Assembly (NCBI GenBank): GCA_964624765.1
Contig: CAZUZO010000103.1
Location: 1-12,723 of the forward strand
Source of the DNA: JAGTVB01 sp964624765
GTDB taxonomy: Bacteria; Pseudomonadota; Gammaproteobacteria; HK1
Reading direction: 5' to 3'
Length of the DNA stretch: 12,723 nucleotides
Shown here: positions 1 through 6,456 of the stretch, in pieces
Layout of the letters: every line of letters begins with the position of its first letter
How positions within the stretch are numbered: the first letter of the stretch is position 1
The notes under the pieces: generated by a model
What the model saw: only the letters and a program-made list of their open reading frames with translations
The model's database searches: none
Told to the model about the DNA's origin: nothing
Position numbers and translations under genes: made by a program

Positions 1-111
1 AGCCCCAAGGATGGGGCGAGTAACAACCGGAGTGTACAAGGGAGTACATGAGGATGGCGAGCCGTTGCGCAACGCAGCTCCGGCAAGCGCAGTAGTCTTT
101 AAAACAGCTTC
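1..111 (-). mobile_element. Partial copy of a 217-bp MITE-like element, truncated by the window edge
   Basis: These 111 bases are the reverse complement of 11620-11730, without indels and with about 6 mismatches by eye (about 95% identity). The inner end of this copy is the terminal motif TTTAAAACAGCTTC ending at base 111, matching the terminal inverted repeat of the complete element at 11620-11836. The other half lies outside the window. The element carries an open frame that runs on into the downstream PhoX-like gene, so an automated start at base 11 would be spurious. The assignment as a repeat is directly visible. That it is a non-autonomous transposon derivative is inferred from the complete copy. 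Confidence 0.85.
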
Positions 112-196
112 TCAGGTGCCTATCGCCCTGCCCTCTTGCTCCCTGGCGTCGCTGCCGGGGTTCAACGCGCAACGTGAGAAGTGGAGAGCAAAGACC

Positions 197-2533
197 ATGA
201 AAGGTTCTCAGCACCCCAAGAACAACGTCACCCTTAACCCGTCGGGCAACGAGTCCATTCGTGATGTGATCAAACGAACGGATTTGAGTCGGCGGCGGTT
301 CATGCAGACGGCGCTCGGCGCATCGGCGCTGACCGCCATCGGCGGTATCAGCATGAAGGGTCTCATCCGCACCGTGGAGGCAGCCCCGATCCCGCCCGAC
401 AACGGCTTCGCCGGCATCGGATTCGACAGCATACCACCGAGCCTTGCCCCGGTAGCCGACCAGGTGGCGGTCCCGCCGCATTACACCGTTGAGGTACTCG
501 CAGCCTGGGGCGATCCGATCATGCCCGGTGCCCCGAATTGGGAGGAAGACGCGACCCAAGACGCCAGCGCCCAGGCCCAGCAGTTCGGCATGCACAATGA
601 CGGCATGCATTTCTTCAGTTTTCCTGCCCAGGGTGAGGGTCGCGGCGCCAACCCGGTCCGGGGATTACTGTGCGTGAATCATGAATACACCCATGAGGAG
701 ATCCTCCACGGAAGTGATGGCCTGGAGCCCATGACAATCGAGAAGGCTCGCAAGTCCCAGGCCGCCCATGGCATCTCGGTGATGGAGGTGCGCAAGCAAG
801 CCGGAAAATGGCGGGTCATCCGCACTTCCCCCTTCGGTCGGCGTATTACGGCCACGACTCCCATGCGGGTATCCGGTCCCGCCGCCGGCAGTGAGCTGCT
901 TCGGTCCAAAAAGTTCGACATCACCCCGGAAGGGTCCATCGAGATCGGCCTCAACGACGGCTACAGCGCCTACGGCACCCATAACAATTGCGCCCACGGC
1001 TACACCCCTTGGGGCACCTACCTGACCTGCGAGGAGAACTGGAACAATTACTTCGCCGCACCCACCAGCGGGGCGCAGATCGACGACACCCAGTTCGACC
1101 AAAAGCCGACTATCATCGCCGGCCAATCCCGTTACGGCATTGCCACCGCGGCGCCGTTCTATCGATGGCCAGAGGTGGATCCGCGCTTCGACGCCGACGA
1201 CAATCCCCTGGAGCCACACCTCTACGGGTGGGTGGTCGAGATCGACCCCTATGACCCCAAGAGCGTGCCGGTCAAGCGCACGGCCCTCGGGCGTTTCAAG
1301 CACGAGAGCGCCCAGCTCGCGGTCAGTGAAGGGTACCGCATCGCCTTCTATATGGGGGACGACGAGCGCAACGAATACATCTACAAATTCGTCTGCGCGC
1401 GCCCCTTCAATCCACGCCACCGCAAGTCCAACCGTGACCTGCTGGACGAAGGAACCCTGTATGTCGCCCGCTTCACGGCTGAACCGGTTCAGGGTCTCCA
1501 GACCTACCGCGGTGAATGGATCGCCCTCGCACCGGACACCGAATCTGTCATCGATGCCCCCGATGGCTCCGGGAGCAAGCTCAAGCTGCGCGAGCTCGAT
1601 CGGTTCAAGGGTGCGAACGATGCCGAGGTACAGGCGAAGATCCTGGTCTTTACCCGCCAGGCGGCGGACGCCGTGGGGGCCACCATGATGGACCGCCCGG
1701 AGTGGACCGCGCTACGGACCTACTACGATCCGGACCAGGCGACACGCGGTTATCCGACCTACAACAATGAGCGTCCCCTCGAGGTCTACTGCACGCTGAC
1801 CAACAACAACCGCCGCGGCAATACCCCGGACAGCGTAAATCCGCCAGACGGCACCACCAACGCCGGTTCCGCCAACCCGCCGGTGGATATGGCCAACCCA
1901 CGGCCGGACAACGATTTCGGCCACATCATCCGTTGGCGCGAGGACGGCAATGTAGTCACCGCCACGGGATTCGAGTGGGATATCTTCGTGCTGTGCGGGG
2001 ACACCCAAACCGAAAAGACCTTGCCAGAGAGTTACACTACTCTCAACTTAGTGGACGGCGTCGAAGGCGAGGGGCCCTTCTATGCGGGCAACATCGTCGA
2101 CATCGAGGCGGGGGCTGAACAAACGGCCGATTTCGGTGCCCCCGACGGCCTCTGGTTCGACCCGTTTGGCCGCCTGTGGGTACAGACCGACCAGCAGGGC
2201 GACGGCCTAGGCGATTGGATCAACATCGGCAGCAATTCCATGCTCTGCGCCGATCCCAATACCAAGGAGGTACGCCGCTTCCTCACCAGTCCGCCGAACT
2301 GTGAGGTGACGGGGGTCATCAACACCCCCGACGGGACGGCGATGTTCGTCGGCATCCAACACCCTGGCGAGGGCGCACCGCCGGAGGAACCGACGCAGTC
2401 TAGCAACTGGCCGCAAAGCCAGTTCGAGACCAACAGCGGCGGCGATGCTTTGCCGAACACCCTCGGTATCAGCCGTCCGCGTTCGGCGGTACTGGTCATC
2501 ACCAAGGATGACGGCGGCGTGATCGGGACTTAG
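197..2533 (+). CDS. PhoX-family (DUF839) Tat-exported phosphatase-like protein
   Basis: A 778-residue protein related to the PhoX/DUF839 family. Characterised PhoX enzymes are exported alkaline phosphatases that use calcium and iron to release phosphate from organic esters. A twin-arginine signal is clear: SRRRFM at residues 31-36, followed by a hydrophobic stretch and an Ala-rich cleavage region near 55-60, implying folded export to the periplasm. Family-type motifs are LLCVNHEY with Cys159 and Glu163, CAHGYTPWGTYLTCEEN (Cys265 to about 281), GRFKHES near 366-371, and DGLWFDPFGRLW towards the C-terminus. The frame is open from base 11, but the first 33 codons are repeat-element DNA. ATG 197 is preferred because it has GGAG 10 nt upstream and puts the Tat motif at the usual distance. 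The gene stands alone, convergent with the patatin gene, and no Pho box was recognised. Phosphatase activity is inferred; many DUF839 proteins are uncharacterised. Confidence 0.85.
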   Translation: MKGSQHPKNNVTLNPSGNESIRDVIKRTDLSRRRFMQTALGASALTAIGGISMKGLIRTVEAAPIPPDNGFAGIGFDSIPPSLAPVADQVAVPPHYTVEVLAAWGDPIMPGAPNWEEDATQDASAQAQQFGMHNDGMHFFSFPAQGEGRGANPVRGLLCVNHEYTHEEILHGSDGLEPMTIEKARKSQAAHGISVMEVRKQAGKWRVIRTSPFGRRITATTPMRVSGPAAGSELLRSKKFDITPEGSIEIGLNDGYSAYGTHNNCAHGYTPWGTYLTCEENWNNYFAAPTSGAQIDDTQFDQKPTIIAGQSRYGIATAAPFYRWPEVDPRFDADDNPLEPHLYGWVVEIDPYDPKSVPVKRTALGRFKHESAQLAVSEGYRIAFYMGDDERNEYIYKFVCARPFNPRHRKSNRDLLDEGTLYVARFTAEPVQGLQTYRGEWIALAPDTESVIDAPDGSGSKLKLRELDRFKGANDAEVQAKILVFTRQAADAVGATMMDRPEWTALRTYYDPDQATRGYPTYNNERPLEVYCTLTNNNRRGNTPDSVNPPDGTTNAGSANPPVDMANPRPDNDFGHIIRWREDGNVVTATGFEWDIFVLCGDTQTEKTLPESYTTLNLVDGVEGEGPFYAGNIVDIEAGAEQTADFGAPDGLWFDPFGRLWVQTDQQGDGLGDWINIGSNSMLCADPNTKEVRRFLTSPPNCEVTGVINTPDGTAMFVGIQHPGEGAPPEEPTQSSNWPQSQFETNSGGDALPNTLGISRPRSAVLVITKDDGGVIGT

Positions 2534-2626
2534 AACGCCAAAAGATCGATCGCTTCAGCGAGTTCTGAGGGACGACGTTGGGCAGGGACGCCCCTCCGCT
2601 GGCGGCGCAAAACAGGCCCCAAGCCA

Positions 2627-3601
2627 TCAGGACAAGCGCGCAAACAGCGCCTCGGCTTCTCGCCGGCCCAATTGGAAGTAATCCTTTTGCGCCGTGCTGT
2701 CCTTCAGCGAGATGGTCATACTCTCCAGATTTTTCGGCCGCAGAATATGCACCGGTTTACGGTAGTACGTCTTGCCTTCGATATCCAGTGAGTCTTTGCC
2801 CACCGCTTCAAGCAGCTTGTTGAGGGTCTGGGTCTGAGAGAAGATCTTCTTGTTTGGCAGCGTTAGCTCCATGTCGCTCACCAACAGATGCATGTTGATG
2901 CTGTTAAATGGCAACGTGAGTATCTGGGTGCGGTAAAGCTTTTCCAACTCAGCATGGTAATCATAGTCGGTGAAATCGATGGCGACGATTTCATCCACTT
3001 CCGGATCCTCGAAAAGCGGCCGCATCGGCGTATTATCCAGATAGCCCCCCTCGACATAAAATTCCTGACCGATAGTGATGGCCTTGAAATAAGGGATGGT
3101 CGTGATCCCAGCCAGAAAAGCATCCATAAATTGGCTCAAAGTGGAATCATTGATCTCCGCGAGAATCTCGTTGACCCGAAACCGACACTTTTCGTGTTTG
3201 GTGAGATTGGTCGCGAAGATGTCCCAGCTCACGGCGGCGAGGTGCTCTTTCAACACGGCCCGGCGCCGTGGTTCGTCGAGTAACAACGATTTCCGGCAAT
3301 TGTCCTTGTCTACGGTGAAAAGATGGGTGCCGGCGGGCAGCAGTGAGGGTCTTAGGCCGATAAAATTGGCGAAAACTTGCGCGATGTCGGTCACGTTTAG
3401 CCGGATAGTCTTGGTGAGCGTCGGCGGGAACTCATCCTTGGCCCAATCCCACACCAGGTAGTCAAGGACGATATTGTTGCCAGAACTGGTGGAAGTGATA
3501 TGGGTGACCGGCACATTGTTTCTCTGTAGCCAAACCAGCACCCCCGCGGTGTAGAAGCTCCGGTACCCTCCGCCGGAGGCAACAAAACCGTATTTTTTCA
3601 T
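2627..3601 (-). CDS. Patatin-like phospholipase with atypical active-site motifs
   Basis: A 324-residue protein with the patatin fold signature. Patatins are Ser-Asp dyad lipid acyl hydrolases. The N-terminus has the glycine-rich oxyanion loop ASGGGYRSF (residues 8-16). The nucleophile elbow is STSSG at 37-41, where most family members have GxSxG, so the first Gly is Ser. The dyad-acid motif, usually DGG or DGA, reads VEGGYLDNTP with Glu184 in place of Asp. No signal peptide is evident, so a cytoplasmic or membrane-surface role is likely. The start at 3601 gives MKKYGFVA with GAGGGG 9 nt upstream; an in-frame ATG at 3610 directly abuts that Shine-Dalgarno and is less likely. The longer frame up to 3748 reads through repeat DNA. 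Family membership is confident; substrate and activity are unknown. Confidence 0.85.
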   Translation of the reverse strand: MKKYGFVASGGGYRSFYTAGVLVWLQRNNVPVTHITSTSSGNNIVLDYLVWDWAKDEFPPTLTKTIRLNVTDIAQVFANFIGLRPSLLPAGTHLFTVDKDNCRKSLLLDEPRRRAVLKEHLAAVSWDIFATNLTKHEKCRFRVNEILAEINDSTLSQFMDAFLAGITTIPYFKAITIGQEFYVEGGYLDNTPMRPLFEDPEVDEIVAIDFTDYDYHAELEKLYRTQILTLPFNSINMHLLVSDMELTLPNKKIFSQTQTLNKLLEAVGKDSLDIEGKTYYRKPVHILRPKNLESMTISLKDSTAQKDYFQLGRREAEALFARLS

Positions 3602-3617
3602 TTTGAACATCCCCTCA

Positions 3618-3720
3618 GAACCTGTCTCAAAAACGTCACGAACGCCGGCAGAGCAAGGCGCACCCTGGCCAGCGACCAAAGTATACAAGGGAGGACAGGC
3701 GATTACTCGCCCCCTTGGCG
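3618..3720 (-). mobile_element. Diverged, internally deleted copy of the MITE-like element
   Basis: The first 50 or so bases, starting GAACCTGTCTCAAAAACG and continuing through GTCACGAACGCCGGC and AAGGCGCAC, match the reverse complement of the right end of the complete element (11836 downwards) with scattered changes. After a gap corresponding to about 65 bp of the full copy, the motif TATACAAGGGAGGACA and then TACTCGCC resemble its central part. No matching second terminal repeat was found, so the copy is truncated or rearranged, and its outer boundary near 3720 is approximate. It lies immediately upstream of the patatin gene's ribosome-binding site. Confidence 0.55.
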
Positions 3721-3797
3721 CTCGCCCGAGCACCGATCGGACAACCACTTCAGGCTAGGGTTTTGCTAGACCTTGCCACCTATCAGTTCCTTCAAAC

Positions 3798-3898
3798 CCG
3801 TCGTTCCGGCAGGGATTGCCGGAACCCAGTCGCCATGGATGGCTGTCTGGGCCACTTCCCTGTGGTCTGGATACCGGCAATCCGTGCGGGTATGACGG
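3798..3898. repeat. Palindromic intergenic repeat with ~32-bp inverted arms
   Basis: The left arm 3798-3829 (beginning CCGTCGTTCCGGCAGGGATT) and the reverse complement of the right arm 3867-3898 (beginning CCGTCATACCCGCACGGATT) agree at about 26 of 32 positions, separated by 37 bases. The arms share the core GGATTGCCGG. This is the architecture of the short palindromic repeats commonly dispersed between proteobacterial genes, whose RNA would fold into a long hairpin. No second copy is present in this window, so membership in a dispersed family is inferred. Confidence 0.6.
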
Positions 3899-4024
3899 CC
3901 CTTTGGGATTCTCGGCTCAAACCGATAGGTGGTGAGTTTGCTGGACATCGTGGGCGCATGTCGCTACTGTGTGGATTCCTTACCTGAACATCATTATTCC
4001 ACTCCAGAGAATCAGGAGTCCCTC

Positions 4025-4807
4025 GTGCAAAAACTCTCGAAAGTATTGGCCCTTGGGGCAGCCAGCTGGGCCCTGAACCTCGGCGCCCTCGGAATCGCCA
4101 TGGGGTCGGATTACGCTGACCTGGCGGAAGCAGCCGAGCCGGCAGCGAGGGACACGGGCGAGGCCATGCAGCAAGGTAGCCAAACTCCAACGACGACGCC
4201 CAGGGCGTCTTCCGGTGAGCCGTCATCGGGGGCACGAACCGAAGGTACCACCAGCTACACTCCCCCGCCAGGGAGTGCCAGTCCTAGCTCCCCAGGAGGC
4301 TACACACAGCCACCGGCCTACGCCACACCCAGCGTCCCCGCGCCCAGCGGCTGGGGACAACCGGGCTATGGTGGACCCGCTGCTCCGTATGGCGGTTACG
4401 GAGGCCCGCCCCCTTACGGCGCCGCACCGCCGCTCGGCTACGGCCCTGGCGGCCCACCGCCGGGCGGCGGCTACGGCGGCTGGGGTCCACCGCCAGGGGG
4501 GTACGGCCCCCCACCAGGAGCCTACGGTCCGCCAGGAGGTGGCCCGGGAGGGGGGCGCGACAGTGGCGGTGGCATGCCCTTCAGCGGAATGATGCCCTGG
4601 AGTGGAAGCGGCCAGGGTGGAGGCGGTATGCCCTGGAGTAGCGGCAGCCAAGGCGGCGGCATGCCCTGGAGTAGCGGCAGCCAAGGCGGCGGCATGCCTT
4701 GGAGTAGCGGCAGCCAAGGCGGCGGCATGCCCTGGAGTAGCGGCGGTCAAGGCGGCGGTATGCCTTGGAGCAACATGATGCCTTGGAGTAGCGGCGGCGG
4801 GCGGTAG
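4025..4807 (+). CDS. Secreted Gly/Pro-rich protein with MPWSS tandem repeats
   Basis: A 260-residue low-complexity protein. The GTG start is chosen because AGGAG lies 6 nt upstream and the product then begins with a basic n-region and a hydrophobic segment (residues 7-26, MQKLSKVLALG onwards) resembling a signal peptide. Upstream residues would come from non-coding DNA. After an Ala/Glu/Thr/Ser-rich stretch, residues about 90-185 are Gly-Tyr-Pro-rich (GYGGPPPYG-type). The C-terminus (198-260) is built of 11-residue units GGGMPWSSGSQ ending in NMMPWSSGGGR. The family is not recognised. Structural envelope proteins rich in Gly, Tyr and Pro, such as sulfur globule proteins of sulfur-oxidising gammaproteobacteria, look broadly similar, but this is only a resemblance of composition. 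The frame, its signal sequence and the regular repeat periodicity support a real gene. Confidence 0.7.
   Translation: MQKLSKVLALGAASWALNLGALGIAMGSDYADLAEAAEPAARDTGEAMQQGSQTPTTTPRASSGEPSSGARTEGTTSYTPPPGSASPSSPGGYTQPPAYATPSVPAPSGWGQPGYGGPAAPYGGYGGPPPYGAAPPLGYGPGGPPPGGGYGGWGPPPGGYGPPPGAYGPPGGGPGGGRDSGGGMPFSGMMPWSGSGQGGGGMPWSSGSQGGGMPWSSGSQGGGMPWSSGSQGGGMPWSSGGQGGGMPWSNMMPWSSGGGR
4616..4804 (+). repeat. 33-bp tandem repeats encoding GGGMPWSSGSQ
   Basis: The unit GGCGGCGGCATGCCCTGGAG followed by TAGCGGCAGCCAA recurs in tandem. There is one 36-bp unit (4616-4651), three 33-bp units (4652-4750), and a terminal partial form with a second MMPWSS (4751-4804). Units differ by only a few mostly silent changes (CCC/CCT, GGC/GGT), which implies recent expansion by slippage or unequal recombination. 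The number of units would be expected to vary between strains. Confidence 0.9.
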
Positions 4808-4914
4808 AGCTCGCTACCCACATAACCGCTCGGGCAACCGGTCCGACAGTGAGGACAGATCCGGGAGCCGCTTCGGGGGAGCGCATCGGGTAGCCATGCG
4901 CGTGACGGGAGCCA

Positions 4915-4937
4915 TGATATAATTCGCATGATATAAT
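4915..4937 (+). promoter_or_regulatory. Duplicated extended -10 promoter for the RRM gene
   Basis: The 14-base word CATGATATAATTCG occurs twice in direct succession. Each copy contains the perfect extended -10 sequence TGATATAAT, with hexamers at 4918-4923 and 4932-4937. No good -35 is correctly spaced, which fits extended -10 dependence. Transcription would start near 4930 and 4944, giving a leader of roughly 100-115 nt ahead of the RNA-binding protein gene. The sequence match is direct; promoter activity is inferred. Confidence 0.65.
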
Positions 4938-5046
4938 TCGCGTACTCGTCGACAAGTACTCGAACAGAAATCGGTGTCTTGACTCAGGGCCACTGCCTTT
5001 CGAGAACCTGGTGACGCACACAAACGCTTTGAGGAGACACTGAAAA

Positions 5047-5340
5047 ATGCAGCAAAACAAGCTCTACGTAGGCAATCTTTCGTTTTCCACCACCCAGACC
5101 GAGATCGAGCAGGCCTTTTCAGGCTATGGAGAGCTCGACGAAGTTCGCCTCATCACGGATCGGGATACCGGTCGATCGCGGGGTTTTGCCTTCGTGACCT
5201 TTGCCAGCCAGCACGCTGCCGAATCCGCTCTGGAGATGGATGGCAAACCGTTGGATGGACGCAATCTGATCGTGAACATCGCCAAGGAAAAAACCGGCGG
5301 CCGTAGTCCCGGCGGGCGAGGTAAATTCAAGAGCTTCTGA
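5047..5340 (+). CDS. RRM-domain RNA-binding protein
   Basis: A 97-residue single-RRM protein of the short bacterial Rbp type. The RNP2 motif is KLYVGNLSF (residues 5-13) and RNP1 is RGFAFVTF (about 42-49), with aromatic residues at the positions that stack on RNA bases. After the RRM (to about residue 82) a short Gly/Arg/Lys-rich tail (GGRSPGGRGKF) probably adds non-specific RNA affinity. The start ATG has GAGGAG 10 nt upstream. The gene is monocistronic with a leader of about 100 nt behind duplicated extended -10 elements. In cyanobacteria, related Rbp genes are often cold-induced and controlled through their leaders, so post-transcriptional control is plausible here. RNA targets cannot be read from sequence. 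Confidence 0.95.
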   Translation: MQQNKLYVGNLSFSTTQTEIEQAFSGYGELDEVRLITDRDTGRSRGFAFVTFASQHAAESALEMDGKPLDGRNLIVNIAKEKTGGRSPGGRGKFKSF

Positions 5341-5358
5341 CGCATTCGGCTTCCCGGG

Positions 5359-5379
5359 TTGTGAAGAAACCGCCGCGAG
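5359..5379 (+). repeat. Fragment of a second repeat family (TTGTGAARAAACCGYCGCGAG)
   Basis: Twenty-one bases that match 12703-12723 at 19 of 21 positions. Both copies lie outside genes, here just after the RRM gene stop. The flanking bases to the left differ between the copies, suggesting that the repeat begins at about TTGTGA. The window ends inside the other copy, so the right boundary of the family cannot be determined. The rest of the repeat may continue into the Arg-codon-like GC-rich stretch 5380-5420. Confidence 0.5.
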
Positions 5380-5498
5380 TAGCTCGAGAGCCGGGCGGGC
5401 GGCGGCACGCAGCGACGAGGGGGCTTGCGCGATCATCATAACAGCCCGTCTTACGGCCGACGACAGACGCCCTGACCCGCGCATAGACCCAGCGGTCA

Positions 5499-5927
5499 TC
5501 ACGGCGACAGGAGAAAGTGCGCGTGGGCAGCCGCCACCGGACGCTCGGGGTTTTCCTGCCAGGCCTCGGCTCTGACATTGACGATGCGGCGGCCCTGTTT
5601 GATCACCCGCCCTCGTGCGTAGGTATCCCCCACTAGGCACGGACGCAGGAAATCGACGGACAGATTGATCATTTTAGGCAGCACCTTGAGCTCAGTTTCT
5701 GAGAGTAAGTGCAGAATGGCCGCATGCTCGAGCAGTGCGCCAACGACCCCTCCGTGCACCGCTCGGAGGATGAAGTTACCGATGTTGCTCTCTCGGTAAC
5801 GCAACACGGTGACTAATCCGCCTTCATCCATGAAGGCTTCCAATCCAACCGTGGCCGCGTAGGGTATCAGCTGGTTGATCGCAGCCATATTGCCGCTGGC
5901 CTTTAGCGACTCGATGGTCTTTAGCAT
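5499..5927 (-). CDS. PaaI-type hotdog-fold thioesterase (second of a pair)
   Basis: A 142-residue protein of the PaaI/4HBT acyl-CoA thioesterase superfamily, which hydrolyses acyl-CoA thioesters in the cytoplasm as multimers. The hotdog signature is RAVHGGVVGALLEH, with the HGG at residues 58-60. Where PaaI enzymes usually carry the catalytic Asp on the central helix, this protein has Glu67 in LLEH. The strand segment INLSVDFLRPCLVGD (about 88-102) is typical of the family. Its ATG lies inside the last codons of the upstream thioesterase gene, a 7-nt overlap (ATGCTAA), so the two are almost certainly co-transcribed and translationally coupled. The substrate is unknown. The two subunits could form a heteromer or act on different acyl groups. 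Confidence 0.85.
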   Translation of the reverse strand: MLKTIESLKASGNMAAINQLIPYAATVGLEAFMDEGGLVTVLRYRESNIGNFILRAVHGGVVGALLEHAAILHLLSETELKVLPKMINLSVDFLRPCLVGDTYARGRVIKQGRRIVNVRAEAWQENPERPVAAAHAHFLLSP

Positions 5928-6400
5928 GGCTGCCCGCCGTTGGTCGTTTCTGTACTTGCCGGTGGGTTAAAGCCGCTCCCCCCAAGCATGTAGGTACTGG
6001 TGCAATGCGCAACCGGATCGCGAAATGTTTCCTGATAGGCAAGCCCACGCACAAAGGCCACATGGGCGGTCACCTTATGGCACTCAGCGGAAGCAAAGAT
6101 GTCGCGCCCGGCAGCTGCCGGGCGCAGGTAATCGATACGCAGATCCAACGTGGCCAGTGGCGTGGAAGCCGGAACCGAGGCCATCACGACCACCGCGCCG
6201 ACGGTGTCCAGTAAGCTGGTGATGACACCACCATGAAGCGCACCGGTGTGGGGATTACCGATCAGTTTCGTATGGTAGGGCACGTACATCAAGCCATGCC
6301 CCTGGTAGAGTTCGACAACGGTTATCCCCAGTTCTCGGCAGTGGGGGACGCGTTCGAACGCGGCGATGATCGAAGCGATATGGGGCGGGTGGATAGGCAT
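5921..6400 (-). CDS. PaaI-type hotdog-fold thioesterase (first of a pair)
   Basis: A 159-residue member of the same superfamily as its downstream neighbour, but only distantly similar to it. The hotdog motif is GNPHTGALHGGVITSLLD (residues 48-65), with HGG at 56-58 and Asp65 at the usual acid position. LDLRIDYLRPAAAGRD follows at about 84-99. This copy therefore keeps canonical catalytic residues, unlike the downstream one. The start at 6400 is chosen because the product then has normal family length. In-frame ATGs at 6451 and 6448 would add 16-17 residues and run into the HepT remnant's ribosome-binding region; neither choice has a strong Shine-Dalgarno. The gene overlaps the next one by 7 nt in a two-gene operon and is divergent from the HepT-like frame. 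Confidence 0.85.
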   Translation of the reverse strand: MPIHPPHIASIIAAFERVPHCRELGITVVELYQGHGLMYVPYHTKLIGNPHTGALHGGVITSLLDTVGAVVVMASVPASTPLATLDLRIDYLRPAAAGRDIFASAECHKVTAHVAFVRGLAYQETFRDPVAHCTSTYMLGGSGFNPPASTETTNGGQPC

Positions 6401-6456
6401 GACAACAGGGCGGTGACATTGAGCTCCAAGTAGCAAGGGAAGGAGCATCATCGTAC

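Larger units (their letters stand above)
3602..4024. other. 423-nt gene-free region with two repeat elements
   Basis: No convincing coding frame is present between the divergent patatin gene and the Gly-rich protein gene. The region contains a decayed copy of the 217-bp MITE (3618 to about 3720) and an unrelated palindromic repeat (3798-3898). The last 100 bases carry the upstream region of the Gly-rich gene, where no strong -35/-10 pair was recognised. Open frames crossing this region are low-complexity readings of the repeats. Confidence 0.6.

Noticed and set aside
665..1420. 251-codon open frame antisense to the PhoX-like gene
   Set aside because: It lies wholly inside a well-supported gene, is a by-product of GC-rich codon use, and shows no recognisable motif.
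3610..3748. N-terminal extension of the patatin frame up to 3748
   Set aside because: The extra residues come from the decayed MITE and intergenic DNA, and the best-spaced Shine-Dalgarno supports the start at 3601.
4223..4750. 175-codon antisense frame rich in Ala/Thr/Pro/His opposite the Gly-rich gene
   Set aside because: Its regularity is a mirror of the tandem repeats on the plus strand; the plus frame has the signal peptide, ribosome-binding site and better start.
4616..4804. Regular 33-bp periodicity as a possible CRISPR array
   Set aside because: The units are directly contiguous without unique spacers and are in frame within a coding sequence.
4025..4807. Firm assignment as a sulfur globule protein
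   Set aside because: Only composition and secretion agree; no diagnostic family motif can be verified from sequence alone and no sulfur-oxidation gene is nearby.
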